A stretch of 64,000 bases of DNA from an uncultured Lentibacter sp. (GTDB lineage Bacteria > Pseudomonadota > Alphaproteobacteria > Rhodobacterales > Rhodobacteraceae). A program made the translations under genes and the position numbers. Each line of letters starts with the position of its first letter. Positions within the stretch are counted from its first letter, which is position 1. Shown here one piece after another: positions 8,249 through 19,314 of the stretch. The notes under the pieces were generated by a model. The model made no database searches. It was not told the DNA's origin and saw only the letters and a program-made list of their open reading frames with translations. Where the stretch lies: assembly GCF_937123735.1 (NCBI RefSeq), contig NZ_CAKZKL010000028.1, positions 1 through 64,000 of the forward strand. The letters are read 5' to 3'.

Positions 8249-8825
8249 GGCCGCCTGCGCTCACAATCGGGCTGACGCCGAGGCGCGCGAGGCTTTTGTC
8301 TACGAAAGCAAGCTCCTTGCCCGAGAGCTTTTGCGCACGCGGATAAAGCGGTGCGGCGCGGTCATTGAGCAGTGGGGCGTTCCAGCCGGATGTGGTGGCA
8401 AAAAAGCGGGCGGCGCCTGCTTCGCCGAACTCTCTGAGATAGCCTTGGATGACCACGTCGAGATAGCTCAGAAGGATCGGGTTTTCCAACGACGGGTCAA
8501 AATGATCGCCCTCCTTTATGGCGTAGATGGCGATAGAGGAGGCGGTGTTGCCCAGGCTGTGGCTGATCTGATGCGCCACGCCCACACGGGCGTAAGCGTG
8601 TTCGCGCGCATCCAATGCGGCCCAGTCATCATTGGGGACATGGGCGATGAGACCGTCGATTTCGCAGGCCGCATCGGGAATGGCTGTCAGAAAGGACACC
8701 GGCCTGAGCGCGGTGCTGCGCCAGGCCCGCCGCCAACCGCGCGCGCGCGCCGGAGAGGCCTCGCCAAACCCGTGCGTGGCCCGATTGACCAAAGATCCAT
8801 ATCCGAAAAAGAAGGCGCGTTGCAT
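8232..8825 (-). CDS. Gamma-glutamylcyclotransferase-like protein
   Basis: 197 residues beginning MQRAFFFGYGSLVNR. The FGYGSL segment (residues 7-12) is the substrate loop of the gamma-glutamylcyclotransferase/ChaC fold, which releases 5-oxoproline from gamma-glutamyl amines or glutathione. A glutamate in LDAREHAY is a candidate catalytic base. The open frame runs on upstream to 9251, but that part lies antisense to the Rrf2 gene and reads as low-complexity shadow, so the start at 8825 is chosen. An FNR-type box lies 22-35 bases upstream of this start, between it and the divergent regulator. Substrate unproven. Confidence 0.8.
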   Translation of the reverse strand: MQRAFFFGYGSLVNRATHGFGEASPARARGWRRAWRSTALRPVSFLTAIPDAACEIDGLIAHVPNDDWAALDAREHAYARVGVAHQISHSLGNTASSIAIYAIKEGDHFDPSLENPILLSYLDVVIQGYLREFGEAGAARFFATTSGWNAPLLNDRAAPLYPRAQKLSGKELAFVDKSLARLGVSPIVSAGGLSRAP

Positions 8826-8846
8826 GGTGGATGGATGGGCGCGCTG

Positions 8847-8860
8847 TTGATTTATGTCAA
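8847..8860. promoter_or_regulatory. FNR/FnrL-type box upstream of the Rrf2 gene
   Basis: The sequence TTGAT-TTAT-GTCAA matches the Crp/FNR-family consensus TTGAT-N4-ATCAA with one mismatch. A possible -10 (TATATG, 8881-8886) sits downstream, putting the box centre at about -40 from a start near 8893, the class II activator geometry. It can serve the Rrf2 gene on the plus strand, or act on the cyclotransferase gene on the minus strand. The box is seen directly; the regulator is inference. Confidence 0.6.
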
Positions 8861-8919
8861 ATGGTTTTGGGAGTTGATGGTATATGTCACATGCAGATTT
8901 TGCCTCTGGAGGGCCATTC

Positions 8920-9372
8920 ATGCGCGTTACCAAACGGACAAACATTGCGATCAGAATCCTTATGTTTTGTGCCGTCAACCCGGGTCGGCTGGTGACAAAA
9001 TCTGAGATTGCCGGCCCCTGCAACGCCTCGGAGAACCATCTTGCACAGGTGATCAACCGCCTGGGCCAGCACGGTTTTTTACACACCCAGCGCGGGCGCA
9101 ACGGCGGCTTGAAGCTTGCGCGGCCAGCGCGCGAGATCAACATTGGTGATGTGTTTCGCGAGTTTGAGAGCGAAGTGCCGCTGGCAGAGTGCTTTGCTGA
9201 TGCGGACAACTCCTGCCCCCTCAAAGATGCCTGCCGGCTGCGCATTGCCATTCAGGATGCCGCAGAAGCCTTTTATGCGCATCTGGACGGTGTGACGCTG
9301 GATGCGCTTGTCTGTGACAACGCGCCGCTTGAGGCCATTCTGGGCACCTTTCACTGTGCCCACGCGGGCTGA
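8920..9372 (+). CDS. Rrf2-family regulator, NsrR-like
   Basis: 150 residues. A winged helix (residues 1-75: RTNIAIRILMFCA, ASENHLAQVINRLGQHGFL, RGRNGGLKLARP) is followed by three cysteines at 91, 99 and 105 (ECFADADNSCPLKDACRL). This layout is that of NsrR, an iron-sulfur nitric-oxide-sensing repressor. An upstream ATG at 8884 lacks a good ribosome site; the ATG at 8920 has GGAGG 8 bases away. An FNR-type box lies about 60 bases upstream. If it is NsrR, its targets would be NO detoxification genes, none of which are in the window. Other Rrf2 sensors cannot be excluded. Confidence 0.85.
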   Translation: MRVTKRTNIAIRILMFCAVNPGRLVTKSEIAGPCNASENHLAQVINRLGQHGFLHTQRGRNGGLKLARPAREINIGDVFREFESEVPLAECFADADNSCPLKDACRLRIAIQDAAEAFYAHLDGVTLDALVCDNAPLEAILGTFHCAHAG

Positions 9373-9424
9373 CGACAATTTCGCACTTGCGAGACAGAGG
9401 GCGGTGTCCTAACCTATGCGCACA

Positions 9425-9585
9425 AATTCTCGGGAGAATTGGCCCAGGCCAATGCCGAAGGAGCAACCGCCCCGGAAACTCTCAGGCGACAGGACCGAGG
9501 ATTTGTCTAAAAATCTGGAGAGAGGCGCAGGTGCGCCCGCCGAAGGGATAGCGATCTCAGGCAAAAGGACAGAGGGGCATCAAAT
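9425..9585 (+). promoter_or_regulatory. Tandem glycine riboswitch
   Basis: Two consecutive glycine aptamers precede gcvT. The first (about 9425-9505) has GCCGAAGGAGCAACCGC and CCCGGAAACTCTCAGGC with AGGACCGAGG. The second (about 9511-9580) has GCCGAAGGGATAGC, ATCTCAGGCAAAAGGAC and AGAGGGGCA. These are the conserved core strings of type-1 and type-2 glycine aptamers separated by a short linker. Binding of glycine normally turns on the downstream glycine cleavage genes. About 75 bases separate the second aptamer from the gcvT start. No clear terminator hairpin is visible, so control may be translational. Confidence 0.93.
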
Positions 9586-9656
9586 GGGCGCCAGAAAGGC
9601 GCGCGGATATGATGCCTGCAAGATGCACAGTTTTGGCAGGTTTAAGGGGAAAGCCG

Positions 9657-10772
9657 ATGGCCGATTTGCTGCGCACGCCGCTATATGACATGCACCTTGA
9701 GCTGGGGGCCAAGATGGTCCCTTTTGCGGGCTATGAGATGCCCGTGCAATATCCGCTCGGTGTGATGAAAGAGCATTTGCACTGCCGCGCGCAAGCCGGG
9801 CTGTTTGACGTGAGCCATATGGGGCAGGTTATCTTGCGCGGCGCCACTGCGGCGGAGGGGCTGGAGCGGCTCATTCCACAAGACGTGATCGGGCTCGGGG
9901 AGGGCCGCCAGCGTTACGGGTTTTTCACCAACGCACACGGCGGGATCGAGGACGATCTGATGTTTGCCAACCGTGGCGACCACCTCTTTTTGGTGGTCAA
10001 CGCGGGTTGCAAGGCGACCGATGTGGCGCGGCTGCGCGCGGCTTTGGAACCTGAGGTGCAGGTGGATTACATCGTGGATCGGGCGCTCTTGGCGCTGCAA
10101 GGCCCTGCGGCGGAGGCGGCTTTGGCTGCGCTTGCGCCGGAGGTGGCCGAGATGAGATTTATGGATGTGGCCACGGTCTCGCTCAACGGGGCGGAGTGCT
10201 GGGTTTCGCGCTCGGGCTACACGGGCGAGGACGGATACGAGATTTCAGTTCCTGCCGAGGCGGCTGTGGCGCTGGCGCAGATATTGTTGGCGGATGCGCG
10301 GGTGACCCCCATCGGCCTTGGCGCGCGCGACAGCTTGCGCCTTGAGGCGGGGCTGTGCCTTTACGGACATGATATTGACGCCACCACCAGCCCTGTCGAG
10401 GCGGCGCTGAGCTGGGGTGTCCAGAAGCTGCGCCGCGCGGGTGGCGCGCGCGCGGGCGGCTTTCCGGGGGCGGATGTGATCCTTGCCCAGATTGCTGACG
10501 GTGCGCCGCGCAAGCGTGTGGGGCTTTTGCCCGAGGGCCGAGCACCCATGCGCGAGGGAACCGAAATATTTGCGCAAGCTGACGGCGGCGCGCCTCTCGG
10601 CCGTGTGACGTCTGGCGCCTTTGGCCCGACGCTGCAAGCGCCGATGGCGATGGGCTATGTGCCCAGCGAGATGAGCCAGACCGGCACCCAGCTTTTTGGC
10701 GAGGTGCGTGGCAAGCGCCTGCCCGTGCGCGTGGCGGCGCTGCCCTTTACCCCTGCAAATTTCAAACGCTGA
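9657..10772 (+). CDS. gcvT: Glycine cleavage system T protein (aminomethyltransferase)
   Basis: 371 residues, normal length. It moves the methylene group from the aminomethyl-lipoyl arm of GcvH to tetrahydrofolate and releases ammonia. Seen here are the folate-binding N-terminal region ([27 protein letters not shown]), LFDVSHMGQ, the middle motif [14 protein letters not shown] and [18 protein letters not shown]. The ATG at 9657 precedes [10 protein letters not shown]; the upstream in-frame ATG lies inside the riboswitch tail. It is the first gene of gcvT-gcvH-gcvP, with GcvH 20 bases downstream. Expression should follow glycine through the riboswitch. Confidence 0.96.
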   Translation: MADLLRTPLYDMHLELGAKMVPFAGYEMPVQYPLGVMKEHLHCRAQAGLFDVSHMGQVILRGATAAEGLERLIPQDVIGLGEGRQRYGFFTNAHGGIEDDLMFANRGDHLFLVVNAGCKATDVARLRAALEPEVQVDYIVDRALLALQGPAAEAALAALAPEVAEMRFMDVATVSLNGAECWVSRSGYTGEDGYEISVPAEAAVALAQILLADARVTPIGLGARDSLRLEAGLCLYGHDIDATTSPVEAALSWGVQKLRRAGGARAGGFPGADVILAQIADGAPRKRVGLLPEGRAPMREGTEIFAQADGGAPLGRVTSGAFGPTLQAPMAMGYVPSEMSQTGTQLFGEVRGKRLPVRVAALPFTPANFKR

Positions 10773-10792
10773 GACACCCAAGGAGATTAAGC

Positions 10793-11152
10793 ATGAAATA
10801 CACGGAAGAACACGAATGGCTGCGTGAGGAAGACGGGCTGATTGTTGTCGGGATCACCGAGCACGCCAGCGAACAACTGGGCGATGTGGTGTTTGTCGAC
10901 CTGCCCGAAGAGGGCACGGAAGTGACCAAGGACGAGGAGATCTGCGTGATCGAGAGCGTCAAGGCTGCCTCGGACATTCTTGCACCGCTGGATGGCGAGA
11001 TTGTCGAAGTGAACCAGCTGATCGTGGACGAGCCCAGCAAGGTCAATGATGACCCGCTCGGGGATGCCTGGTTCTTCAAGATGAAGCCGTCGGATTTGAG
11101 CCCGATGGAAGATTACATGGATGAAGCCGCTTACAAGAAGTTTGTCGGCTGA
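10793..11152 (+). CDS. gcvH: Glycine cleavage system H protein
   Basis: 119 residues, a lipoyl carrier. The lipoylation site is Lys57 in IESVKAASD, inside a beta-barrel ([24 protein letters not shown]). It shuttles the aminomethyl group between GcvP, GcvT and the dihydrolipoamide dehydrogenase. The lipoyl group would be supplied by the LipB octanoyltransferase pathway; lipB lies at 31.7 kb in this window. AAGGAG is 9 bases upstream of the ATG. It is separated by 81 bases from gcvP, a gap that holds one copy of the dispersed tail motif. Confidence 0.97.
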   Translation: MKYTEEHEWLREEDGLIVVGITEHASEQLGDVVFVDLPEEGTEVTKDEEICVIESVKAASDILAPLDGEIVEVNQLIVDEPSKVNDDPLGDAWFFKMKPSDLSPMEDYMDEAAYKKFVG

Positions 11153-11183
11153 GCCTGGCTGCGCCGTGGGGAGCCTGCGGCGC

Positions 11184-11206
11184 GGATATTTGTAGCAATA
11201 AGAAAG
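11184..11206 (+). repeat. Dispersed intergenic tail motif, copy in gcvH-gcvP gap
   Basis: A 23-base motif GGATATTT-GTAGC-AATAAGAAAG. It matches copies at 14157 and 22776 at all but a few central positions. A short imperfect G/C palindrome (CGCCG...CGGCG) precedes it. It ends about 28 bases before the gcvP start, so it is transcribed in the operon. Confidence 0.6.
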
Positions 11207-11233
11207 CGCAACCTGTGCGCCTTGGAGGATGTC

Positions 11234-14083
<2,850 letters not shown>

Positions 14084-14095
14084 CGCAGAGGTGTT

Positions 14096-14179
14096 GCGCT
14101 TTGGCTGCGCCAAAGCGCGGCGGGCGAGGGGGCTTTGCCCCCTCGCGCTCCCCCAGGATATTTGAGGCAATAAGAAAGA
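14096..14179 (+). terminator. Hairpins and dispersed tail motif after gcvP
   Basis: Two stem-loops follow gcvP: 14096-14118 (10-bp arms GCGCTTTGGC/GCCAAAGCGC) and 14124-14146 (GCGAGGGGGC/GCCCCCTCGC, loop TTT). The 23-base tail motif GGATATTT-GAGGC-AATAAGAAAG follows at 14157-14179. No strict T-run is present on the plus strand, so Rho-independent termination is uncertain, but the position between two convergent genes fits a shared terminator region. Confidence 0.5.
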
Positions 14180-14194
14180 GCAGGCTCTTTTAGT

Positions 14195-16708
14195 CTAGCC
14201 CTCGCTGCGCAGGGTTTGGGCGGGTTTGGCTTGCAAGGCGCGAAGCGAAAAGCCGATGTTGGCCAGAAGGTTGGCCAGAACGCCGCAGGCGAGGATGGTC
14301 AGGGCCGAGGACCAGATGACTGTGAAGTCAGAGTCAAACACAAAGCGGCTCACGGCCCAGGAGGCTATCAGCCCCGCGACAAGTGCGACAAGCGCTGCAG
14401 CCGCACCCAGAAGGCCCGCGCGCAACAAAAACGAGCGCAGGATCTGTGCGCGGCTTGCGCCGAGTGTCTTGAGGATAGCGGCCTCGCGCTGGCGGGCGGG
14501 GGCGCCTGTGCCTGCGGCGCCGATGAGCACCACAAAGCCCGAGAGTATTGCCGCCGCCGCGCCCCAGCGTGTGGCGCTTGCCAGCGTGCCCAGCACCTCG
14601 GAAACCCGCGCGATGGCCTCGCCCACGGGCACGGCTGTGATGTTTGGATAGGCCGTTGACATATCGCGCAGAATGGCGGCTTCGGCCTCTTTGTCGGCGT
14701 AGACTGTGGCGATGAAGCTGTGCGGTGCCCCCGCCACGGCCCCTGGATTGAGGGCCATCACAAAGCCGATGCCGGCAGTGGAGAAATCCACATCTCGGAG
14801 GGCGGTGATCTCGGCGTCTATCGGGCGGCCCAGGATATTGAGGGTGAGAATGTCGCCCAGTTTGAGGCCGATTTCCTCGGCCTCTTCGGCGGCGACACTC
14901 ACTTGGGGGGGGCCATTCGCCCCTTTGGGCCAGTGGGTGCCCGCGACGATACGCCAGTTTTCGGGGAGCGCATCATAGTAGGTGATGCCGCGATCGCCCT
15001 CGATCACCCAATGACCGGGGGCGACCTCCTTGGCCGGCATGCCGTTGATTTTGGAGAGCAGTCCACGCAGCATAGGGGCGGTTTCGATGCGGCTCACCGA
15101 GGGGCTGCGCTCGAGCTGGGCCTGGAAGGGGCCGATTTGGTCTTTTTGAATGTCGATGAAAAAATAGGAGGGCGCAATTTCGGGCAGCTCGCCGGTGATG
15201 GCGTTTCGCAGGTTGCCATCGACCTGGCCCACGGTGGACAGCACCGTCAGCCCCAGCCCCAGCGACAGAACCGTGGTGAGCGCATCCGAGCGGGCGGCAC
15301 TGAGGGAGGCCAGAGCGAGCCGTGTCATGGGCGCGCGTGCGCGGCGCTGAGCGCGGCGCGCGAGCAAGCGCAGGCCAAGTGCTGCGAGGGCAAGCAGCCC
15401 CAGCGCTGCACCCAGCGCAAAGCTCGTGTAAAGCGTGAGTTCAACGCTGCCTGAGAACCAGATTGCCAAGACAATCAGCACTCCGCTCAGCAGCCCGATG
15501 AGCGCCAGAAATGGCCAGCGCGGCAAGCCCGCTGTTTGGGCGTCACTGTCGCGAAAGAGGGTGGCCGCGCGGAGGTTTTCGCTGCGGGCCAGTGGCCATA
15601 TGGTAAAGATCGCGGCGGTCAGAACACCGTAAACGGCGGCTTCCACAAGCGGCTCAGGCGAGAGCGTAAAACTGGCGGGAACCGGCAGCAGCGTGCCCAG
15701 CCAGGGCCCGAGCAGCACCGGCAGTCCGCCGCCCAGCACAAGCCCAAGGCCGATGCCAAGCAAGGCCATGGCGCTGATTTGAAGGGCGTAGCTTGTGAGG
15801 ATGGTGCTGCGGGATGCGCCGATACTGCGCAGGGTTGCAATCACCCGGGTTTTGCGCGCCAGATACGCGCCGACAGCAATGGAGACCCCAATCCCGCCCA
15901 TGGCGAGGCCGGAAAAGCCCACCAGCACCAGAAATGCCCCCAGACGGGCGATAAAGGCGGAGGCTTGGGGCGCAGCATTGCGGGCATCCGTCCAACGCAA
16001 ACCGCTGTTTGGCAGGGCCGCGCTCAGCTCTTCTTGTAGGGCGTCAAGCTGGGTGCCGACGGGCAGCGCCAGCCGGTAAGCGCTGTTAAACAGCGTGCCG
16101 GCCGAGAGCAGGCCCGAGCCGTCCAGCGCCTGGCGATAAAGGAGGGTGCGCGGGCCCAGCGAAAAGCCGCTGGCGACGCTGTCAGGCTCGTGCACAAGGG
16201 CGGCGCGCAGGGTGAGGCGGGCTTCGCCCAGCTGGAAACTCTCGCCGACGGTCAGCCCGAGGCGGGCGATGAGATCAGGGGCCATCACCGCCCCAAACTG
16301 CCCATCCGTGTGCGCGAGCGCCTGCGCGAGGGGGATGTCTGGCTCAAGGCGCACAGCACCGGTGAGCGGATAGGCGGTGTCAACGGCTTTCACCTGTGTG
16401 AGCACACGCCTGTCGCCCACCGCGGCCAACGACCGAAAATCAGCCACCTCTGACAGGGCCTCGGCGCGGGCCTCAAGCAGGGCGCGTTCCTCGGCGCTGG
16501 CAAAGCGGTAGGTGAAAGAGACCTGCGCATCCCCGCCCAACAACACGGCGCCGTTTTCGGACAGGCCGCGCTCCAGCGCGCTGCGGATTGTGCCGATGGC
16601 CGCAATGGCGGCCACGCCAAGGGCGAGGCAGATCAGGAAAACATAAAACCCCCGCGCCCCGCCACGCAGCTCGGCGCGGGCGAGCCGGGCTGATGTGCGC
16701 AGGCTCAC
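14195..16708 (-). CDS. FtsX-like ABC transporter permease (YbbP type)
   Basis: 837 residues with the layout of the YbbP/COG3127 permeases: one N-terminal membrane helix (FYVFLICLALGVAAIAA, ~20-40), a large periplasmic region, a central block of helices (GLAMGGIGVSIAVGAYLA; SAMALLGIGLGLVLGG; GVLTAAIFTIWPLA; two more to ~445), a second periplasmic region and three final helices (AAAILSGFVVLIGAAG; LLGAAAALVALVAGLIA; AILACG-like end). These form two FtsX domains. The start overlaps the ATPase gene by 4 bases (ATGA), so the two are co-translated. Next to tesA this is the classical ybbA-ybbP/tesA arrangement. Substrate unknown. Confidence 0.9.
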   Translation of the reverse strand: MSLRTSARLARAELRGGARGFYVFLICLALGVAAIAAIGTIRSALERGLSENGAVLLGGDAQVSFTYRFASAEERALLEARAEALSEVADFRSLAAVGDRRVLTQVKAVDTAYPLTGAVRLEPDIPLAQALAHTDGQFGAVMAPDLIARLGLTVGESFQLGEARLTLRAALVHEPDSVASGFSLGPRTLLYRQALDGSGLLSAGTLFNSAYRLALPVGTQLDALQEELSAALPNSGLRWTDARNAAPQASAFIARLGAFLVLVGFSGLAMGGIGVSIAVGAYLARKTRVIATLRSIGASRSTILTSYALQISAMALLGIGLGLVLGGGLPVLLGPWLGTLLPVPASFTLSPEPLVEAAVYGVLTAAIFTIWPLARSENLRAATLFRDSDAQTAGLPRWPFLALIGLLSGVLIVLAIWFSGSVELTLYTSFALGAALGLLALAALGLRLLARRAQRRARAPMTRLALASLSAARSDALTTVLSLGLGLTVLSTVGQVDGNLRNAITGELPEIAPSYFFIDIQKDQIGPFQAQLERSPSVSRIETAPMLRGLLSKINGMPAKEVAPGHWVIEGDRGITYYDALPENWRIVAGTHWPKGANGPPQVSVAAEEAEEIGLKLGDILTLNILGRPIDAEITALRDVDFSTAGIGFVMALNPGAVAGAPHSFIATVYADKEAEAAILRDMSTAYPNITAVPVGEAIARVSEVLGTLASATRWGAAAAILSGFVVLIGAAGTGAPARQREAAILKTLGASRAQILRSFLLRAGLLGAAAALVALVAGLIASWAVSRFVFDSDFTVIWSSALTILACGVLANLLANIGFSLRALQAKPAQTLRSEG

Positions 16709-17391
16709 GTTTGACCCTCTTCTGGCTGAAGGCTGCCGCCTTGAAGGCGGATGACGCGGCCGCAGCGCGCGGCCAGGGCAGTGTCATGGGTGACCAGCAC
16801 AAGGGTTGTGCCCGCCGCAGCGCAGAGATCAAAGATCAGCCCGGAAACGGTGGCCCCTGTTGCGCTGTCAAGGTTGCCCGTGGGCTCATCGGCGAGCAGG
16901 ATCTTGGGCTTTGGGGCAAGGGCGCGGGCGAGGGCCACGCGCTGTTGCTCGCCGCCCGACATCTGCGCTGGAAAATGCCCTGCGCGCTCTGAAAGCCCCA
17001 CATTTTCAAGCCCTTGCAACGCTTTCGCCCGGGCCTCCGGCAGGCCCGCAAGCTCCAATGGCAGGGCCACATTTTCCAGCGCGGTCAAGGTGGGAATAAG
17101 GTGGAAAGACTGAAAGACAATCCCCATATGTTTGAGGCGAAACCTGGCCAAAGCATCTTCGCTCAGGGTGCCGAGATCTTCACCGAGCGCAGAGACCTGC
17201 CCCTCGGTGGCGCGCTCCAGCCCGCCCATGAGCATGAGCAGCGAGGACTTGCCCGAACCGGACGGCCCGGTAAGAGCAAGGGTTTCTGCGGGGTTTACGA
17301 CAAGAGAGATGCCGGACAGAATGTTAACAAACCCGGCATTGCCCGCCAGAGACAGGCCGGCATTTGTCAAATTAAGTATAGGAGAAGTCAT
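16705..17391 (-). CDS. ABC transporter ATP-binding protein (YbbA/LolD type)
   Basis: 228 residues. Walker A is GPSGSGKSS (42-50), the signature is MSGGEQQR (144-151), Walker B is ILLADEP (164-170) followed by TGNLDS, and VLVTHD supplies the switch histidine. This is the MacB/LolD/YbbA subgroup that pairs with FtsX-like permeases and works mechanically rather than as a classical importer. The start at 17391 (MTSPILNL) shares two bases with an ATG of the divergent tesA; longer upstream in-frame extensions do not match the family. It is followed by its permease with an ATGA overlap. Confidence 0.92.
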   Translation of the reverse strand: MTSPILNLTNAGLSLAGNAGFVNILSGISLVVNPAETLALTGPSGSGKSSLLMLMGGLERATEGQVSALGEDLGTLSEDALARFRLKHMGIVFQSFHLIPTLTALENVALPLELAGLPEARAKALQGLENVGLSERAGHFPAQMSGGEQQRVALARALAPKPKILLADEPTGNLDSATGATVSGLIFDLCAAAGTTLVLVTHDTALAARCGRVIRLQGGSLQPEEGQT

Positions 17392-17446
17392 GGAAAATAT
17401 ATTCTCAAAGGGCGCCTTGACTGTTTCATATGGGGCCTTTGGGGCC

Positions 17447-18079
17447 ATGCGCAAGGCGGCTTTGGCACTTGTGCTGATTTGTCTTGGCGCGGCGCAGGCT
17501 CAGGCGCAGGCGCTGCGCGTTCTGGCGTTCGGGGATAGCCTCACCCAAGGCTACGGGCTGATGGAGCAAGACGGGCTTGTGCCGCAGCTGCAAGCCTGGC
17601 TCACAGAGCAGGGCGCGCAGGTGGTTGTGGTGAATGGCGGGGTCTCCGGGGACACCACGGCGGGCGGCGCGGCGCGGATCGACTGGAGCTTGAGCCCTGA
17701 TATTGGCGCTGTGATGGTTGCGCTTGGGGGCAATGACATGCTGCGCGGGCTCGCGCCGTCAGCGGCCAAGGCCAATCTGGCCAAGGTGATAGAAGCAGTG
17801 CAAGCTCTTGAATTGCCTGTTCTTTTGGTGGGTTTGCAGGCCCCTGAAAACTATGGGTCTGCCTATAAGGCAGAGTTTGAGGGCCTCTATGAAGAGCTGT
17901 CACAGCAGTATGACACGCTCTATGAACCCAATTTTTTGGCCGCTTTGGGCGCCACGCCGGCGCAGGCGCTGACATGGATGCAAAGCGATGGCATTCATCC
18001 GAACGCAGCCGGGGTACGCAAGATTGTGGCACAGTTGGGGCCACGGCTTCTGGAGCTTGCAGAGCAAGCGCAGAAGTGA
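17447..18079 (+). CDS. tesA: Arylesterase / acyl-CoA thioesterase I, SGNH hydrolase
   Basis: 210 residues. A signal peptide (MRKAALALVLICLGAAQAQA) sends it to the periplasm. SGNH blocks are intact: Ser31 in FGDSLTQGYG, the glycine block NGGVSGDTTAGG, Asn96 in LGGNDMLRG and the Asp181-x-x-His184 pair in DGIHPNAAG. TesA hydrolyses thioesters, esters and lysophospholipids. An in-frame ATG at 17390 with a good AGGAGA site would add 19 residues before the signal peptide and is the main alternative start. The gene is divergent from the YbbA-type transporter, a conserved pairing whose joint role is not established. Confidence 0.9.
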   Translation: MRKAALALVLICLGAAQAQAQALRVLAFGDSLTQGYGLMEQDGLVPQLQAWLTEQGAQVVVVNGGVSGDTTAGGAARIDWSLSPDIGAVMVALGGNDMLRGLAPSAAKANLAKVIEAVQALELPVLLVGLQAPENYGSAYKAEFEGLYEELSQQYDTLYEPNFLAALGATPAQALTWMQSDGIHPNAAGVRKIVAQLGPRLLELAEQAQK

Positions 18080-18093
18080 GCCAGCGGGCGGGC

Positions 18094-18306
18094 CTAGCGC
18101 ACGGTCAGCCCCTTGCGCGCCGCTTCAGAAAGGCTCTGAGCCGTGATTTGCACAAAGGAAACGGCCAGAACAAGGGCTGCGGGCGCCAAAGCGCCGGTGA
18201 AATAAACGGCGAGCGCGGCAAACAGGCCCAACCCGAGGAAAAAATACCCGATCAGCGCGGCGCACAACCCGAGGCTGCTTCCAACAATGAGTGTCACGAT
18301 CAACAT
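18094..18306 (-). CDS. Small membrane protein, unknown
   Basis: 70 residues, almost wholly hydrophobic: two membrane spans, MLIVTLIVGSSLGLCAALIGYFFLGLG and FAALAVYFTGALAPAALVLAVSF, then a short polar tail ending in KGLTVR. No family is recognised. The ATG at 18306 has AGGGAT 8 bases upstream; the open frame extends to 18399 without a ribosome site. It is convergent with tesA (14 bases apart) and divergent from the acyl-CoA thioesterase, sharing with it an upstream region that contains a perfect inverted repeat. Confidence 0.6.
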   Translation of the reverse strand: MLIVTLIVGSSLGLCAALIGYFFLGLGLFAALAVYFTGALAPAALVLAVSFVQITAQSLSEAARKGLTVR

Positions 18307-18397
18307 GGTTTGATCCCTATTTGAACTTTGCCAGTTTTGGTGGCGCAAAACGGCAGCAATGAGGCACCGGTTTGAAAAAATGCGGGCAGACCGCGAC

Positions 18398-18435
18398 AAG
18401 TGTTACGATTTTGCCGAGGATAATTTATAACACTT
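18398..18435. promoter_or_regulatory. Inverted repeat AAGTGTTA, possible operator
   Basis: AAGTGTTA at 18398-18405 and its exact reverse complement TAACACTT at 18428-18435 lie 30 bases apart centre to centre, close to three helical turns. The repeat sits in the region between the divergent small membrane protein and acyl-CoA thioesterase genes. Two separate arms on one face of the helix could bind a dimeric or tetrameric repressor. No regulator is identified. Confidence 0.4.
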
Positions 18436-18480
18436 ACGAAAGCGTTAAGCGCGCGGGCAGAATTGTGGAAAGGGTCAAAC

Positions 18481-18879
18481 ATGGACGAGGACGCACCGAG
18501 AGGCGAGCTGACATTGCGCACGCTGGCCCTGCCGGCGGATGTGAATGTGAACGGCGATATTTTTGGTGGCTGGGTGCTGGCGCAAATGGACATTGCCAGC
18601 GGAATTGTGGCCGCCGAGCGCGCCAGCGGGCGGGTTACCACGGTGGCTGTGGATGCGATGAAATTCATCCGCCCCGTGCAGGTGGGGGATGTGCTGTGCG
18701 TCTATGCCTGGGTGGAGCGGATCGGGCGCACCTCGATGGCGATCGGGCTTGAAGCCTGGGCGCGGCGGCGCAACTCAGGGCTGCGCGAAAAAGTCACGGA
18801 AGGCCTGTTCACCTATGTGGCCATTGACGAGGCGGGCCGCCCGCGGCCTGTGCCTGAAAAAGGCAGATCTGCGCCCTAA
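18481..18879 (+). CDS. Acyl-CoA thioesterase, YciA-like hotdog protein
   Basis: 132 residues with a single hotdog fold. The strings LRTLALPADVNVNGDIFGGWVLAQMDIASGIVA and TTVAVDAMKFIRPVQVGDVL are typical of YciA, which hydrolyses acyl-CoA thioesters of broad chain length in the cytoplasm. The aspartate in NGDIFGGW is the usual catalytic acid. The ATG at 18481 has AAAGGG 7 bases upstream. The gene ends 4 bases from the convergent RidA gene. Length and motif spacing are normal. Confidence 0.88.
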   Translation: MDEDAPRGELTLRTLALPADVNVNGDIFGGWVLAQMDIASGIVAAERASGRVTTVAVDAMKFIRPVQVGDVLCVYAWVERIGRTSMAIGLEAWARRRNSGLREKVTEGLFTYVAIDEAGRPRPVPEKGRSAP

Positions 18880-18883
18880 CCCC

Positions 18884-19231
18884 TTATTTTGCGGCGGTTA
18901 TCAGCAGTTCAACTTTGAGCTCGGGCCGTGCCAATTTGGCCTCGCCACAGGCGCGTGCCGGGGCATGGCCTTGGGGCACCCAAGCGTCCCAGACTGCATT
19001 CATGGCGGCGAAATCGGCCATATCGGCCAGCCAGATGGTGCAGTGAAGGAGTTTTGTTTTGTCAGAGCCGGCCTGCGCCAGAAGGGCCTCTATTTTCTCA
19101 AGGCAATCACGGGTTTGCTGGGCGACATCGCCCTCGGGGTTGCCGACCTGACCAGCGAGATAGATGGTCTCTGCGTGGATCACGATCTGGCTCATGCGCT
19201 CGGTGGTGTGGTGACGGGTGATCTGGGCCAT
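18884..19231 (-). CDS. RidA-family reactive intermediate deaminase
   Basis: 115 residues, chorismate-mutase-like trimeric fold. RidA proteins hydrolyse reactive enamines and imines such as 2-aminoacrylate, released by PLP enzymes including serine dehydratase. The key arginine is Arg102 in [12 protein letters not shown], with IYLAGQVG in the N-terminal half. ATG 19231 has AAGGAG 7 bases upstream; the open frame to 19327 extends into low-complexity sequence. A link to the serine dehydratase in this window (though sdaA here is iron-sulfur type, not PLP) is speculative. The cspA terminator lies just upstream. Confidence 0.88.
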   Translation of the reverse strand: MAQITRHHTTERMSQIVIHAETIYLAGQVGNPEGDVAQQTRDCLEKIEALLAQAGSDKTKLLHCTIWLADMADFAAMNAVWDAWVPQGHAPARACGEAKLARPELKVELLITAAK

Positions 19232-19314
19232 GGGGCGCTCCTTGTTGGGGGTGCGCCAGAGCCTATGGGAGGGCGGCGGCGAAGAAAAGAGCCCATCGAA
19301 AAGGGCGCAGAAAA

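Noticed and set aside
8826..9251. N-terminal extension of the cyclotransferase frame
   Set aside because: It lies antisense to the Rrf2 gene, reads as low-complexity sequence and has no family match.
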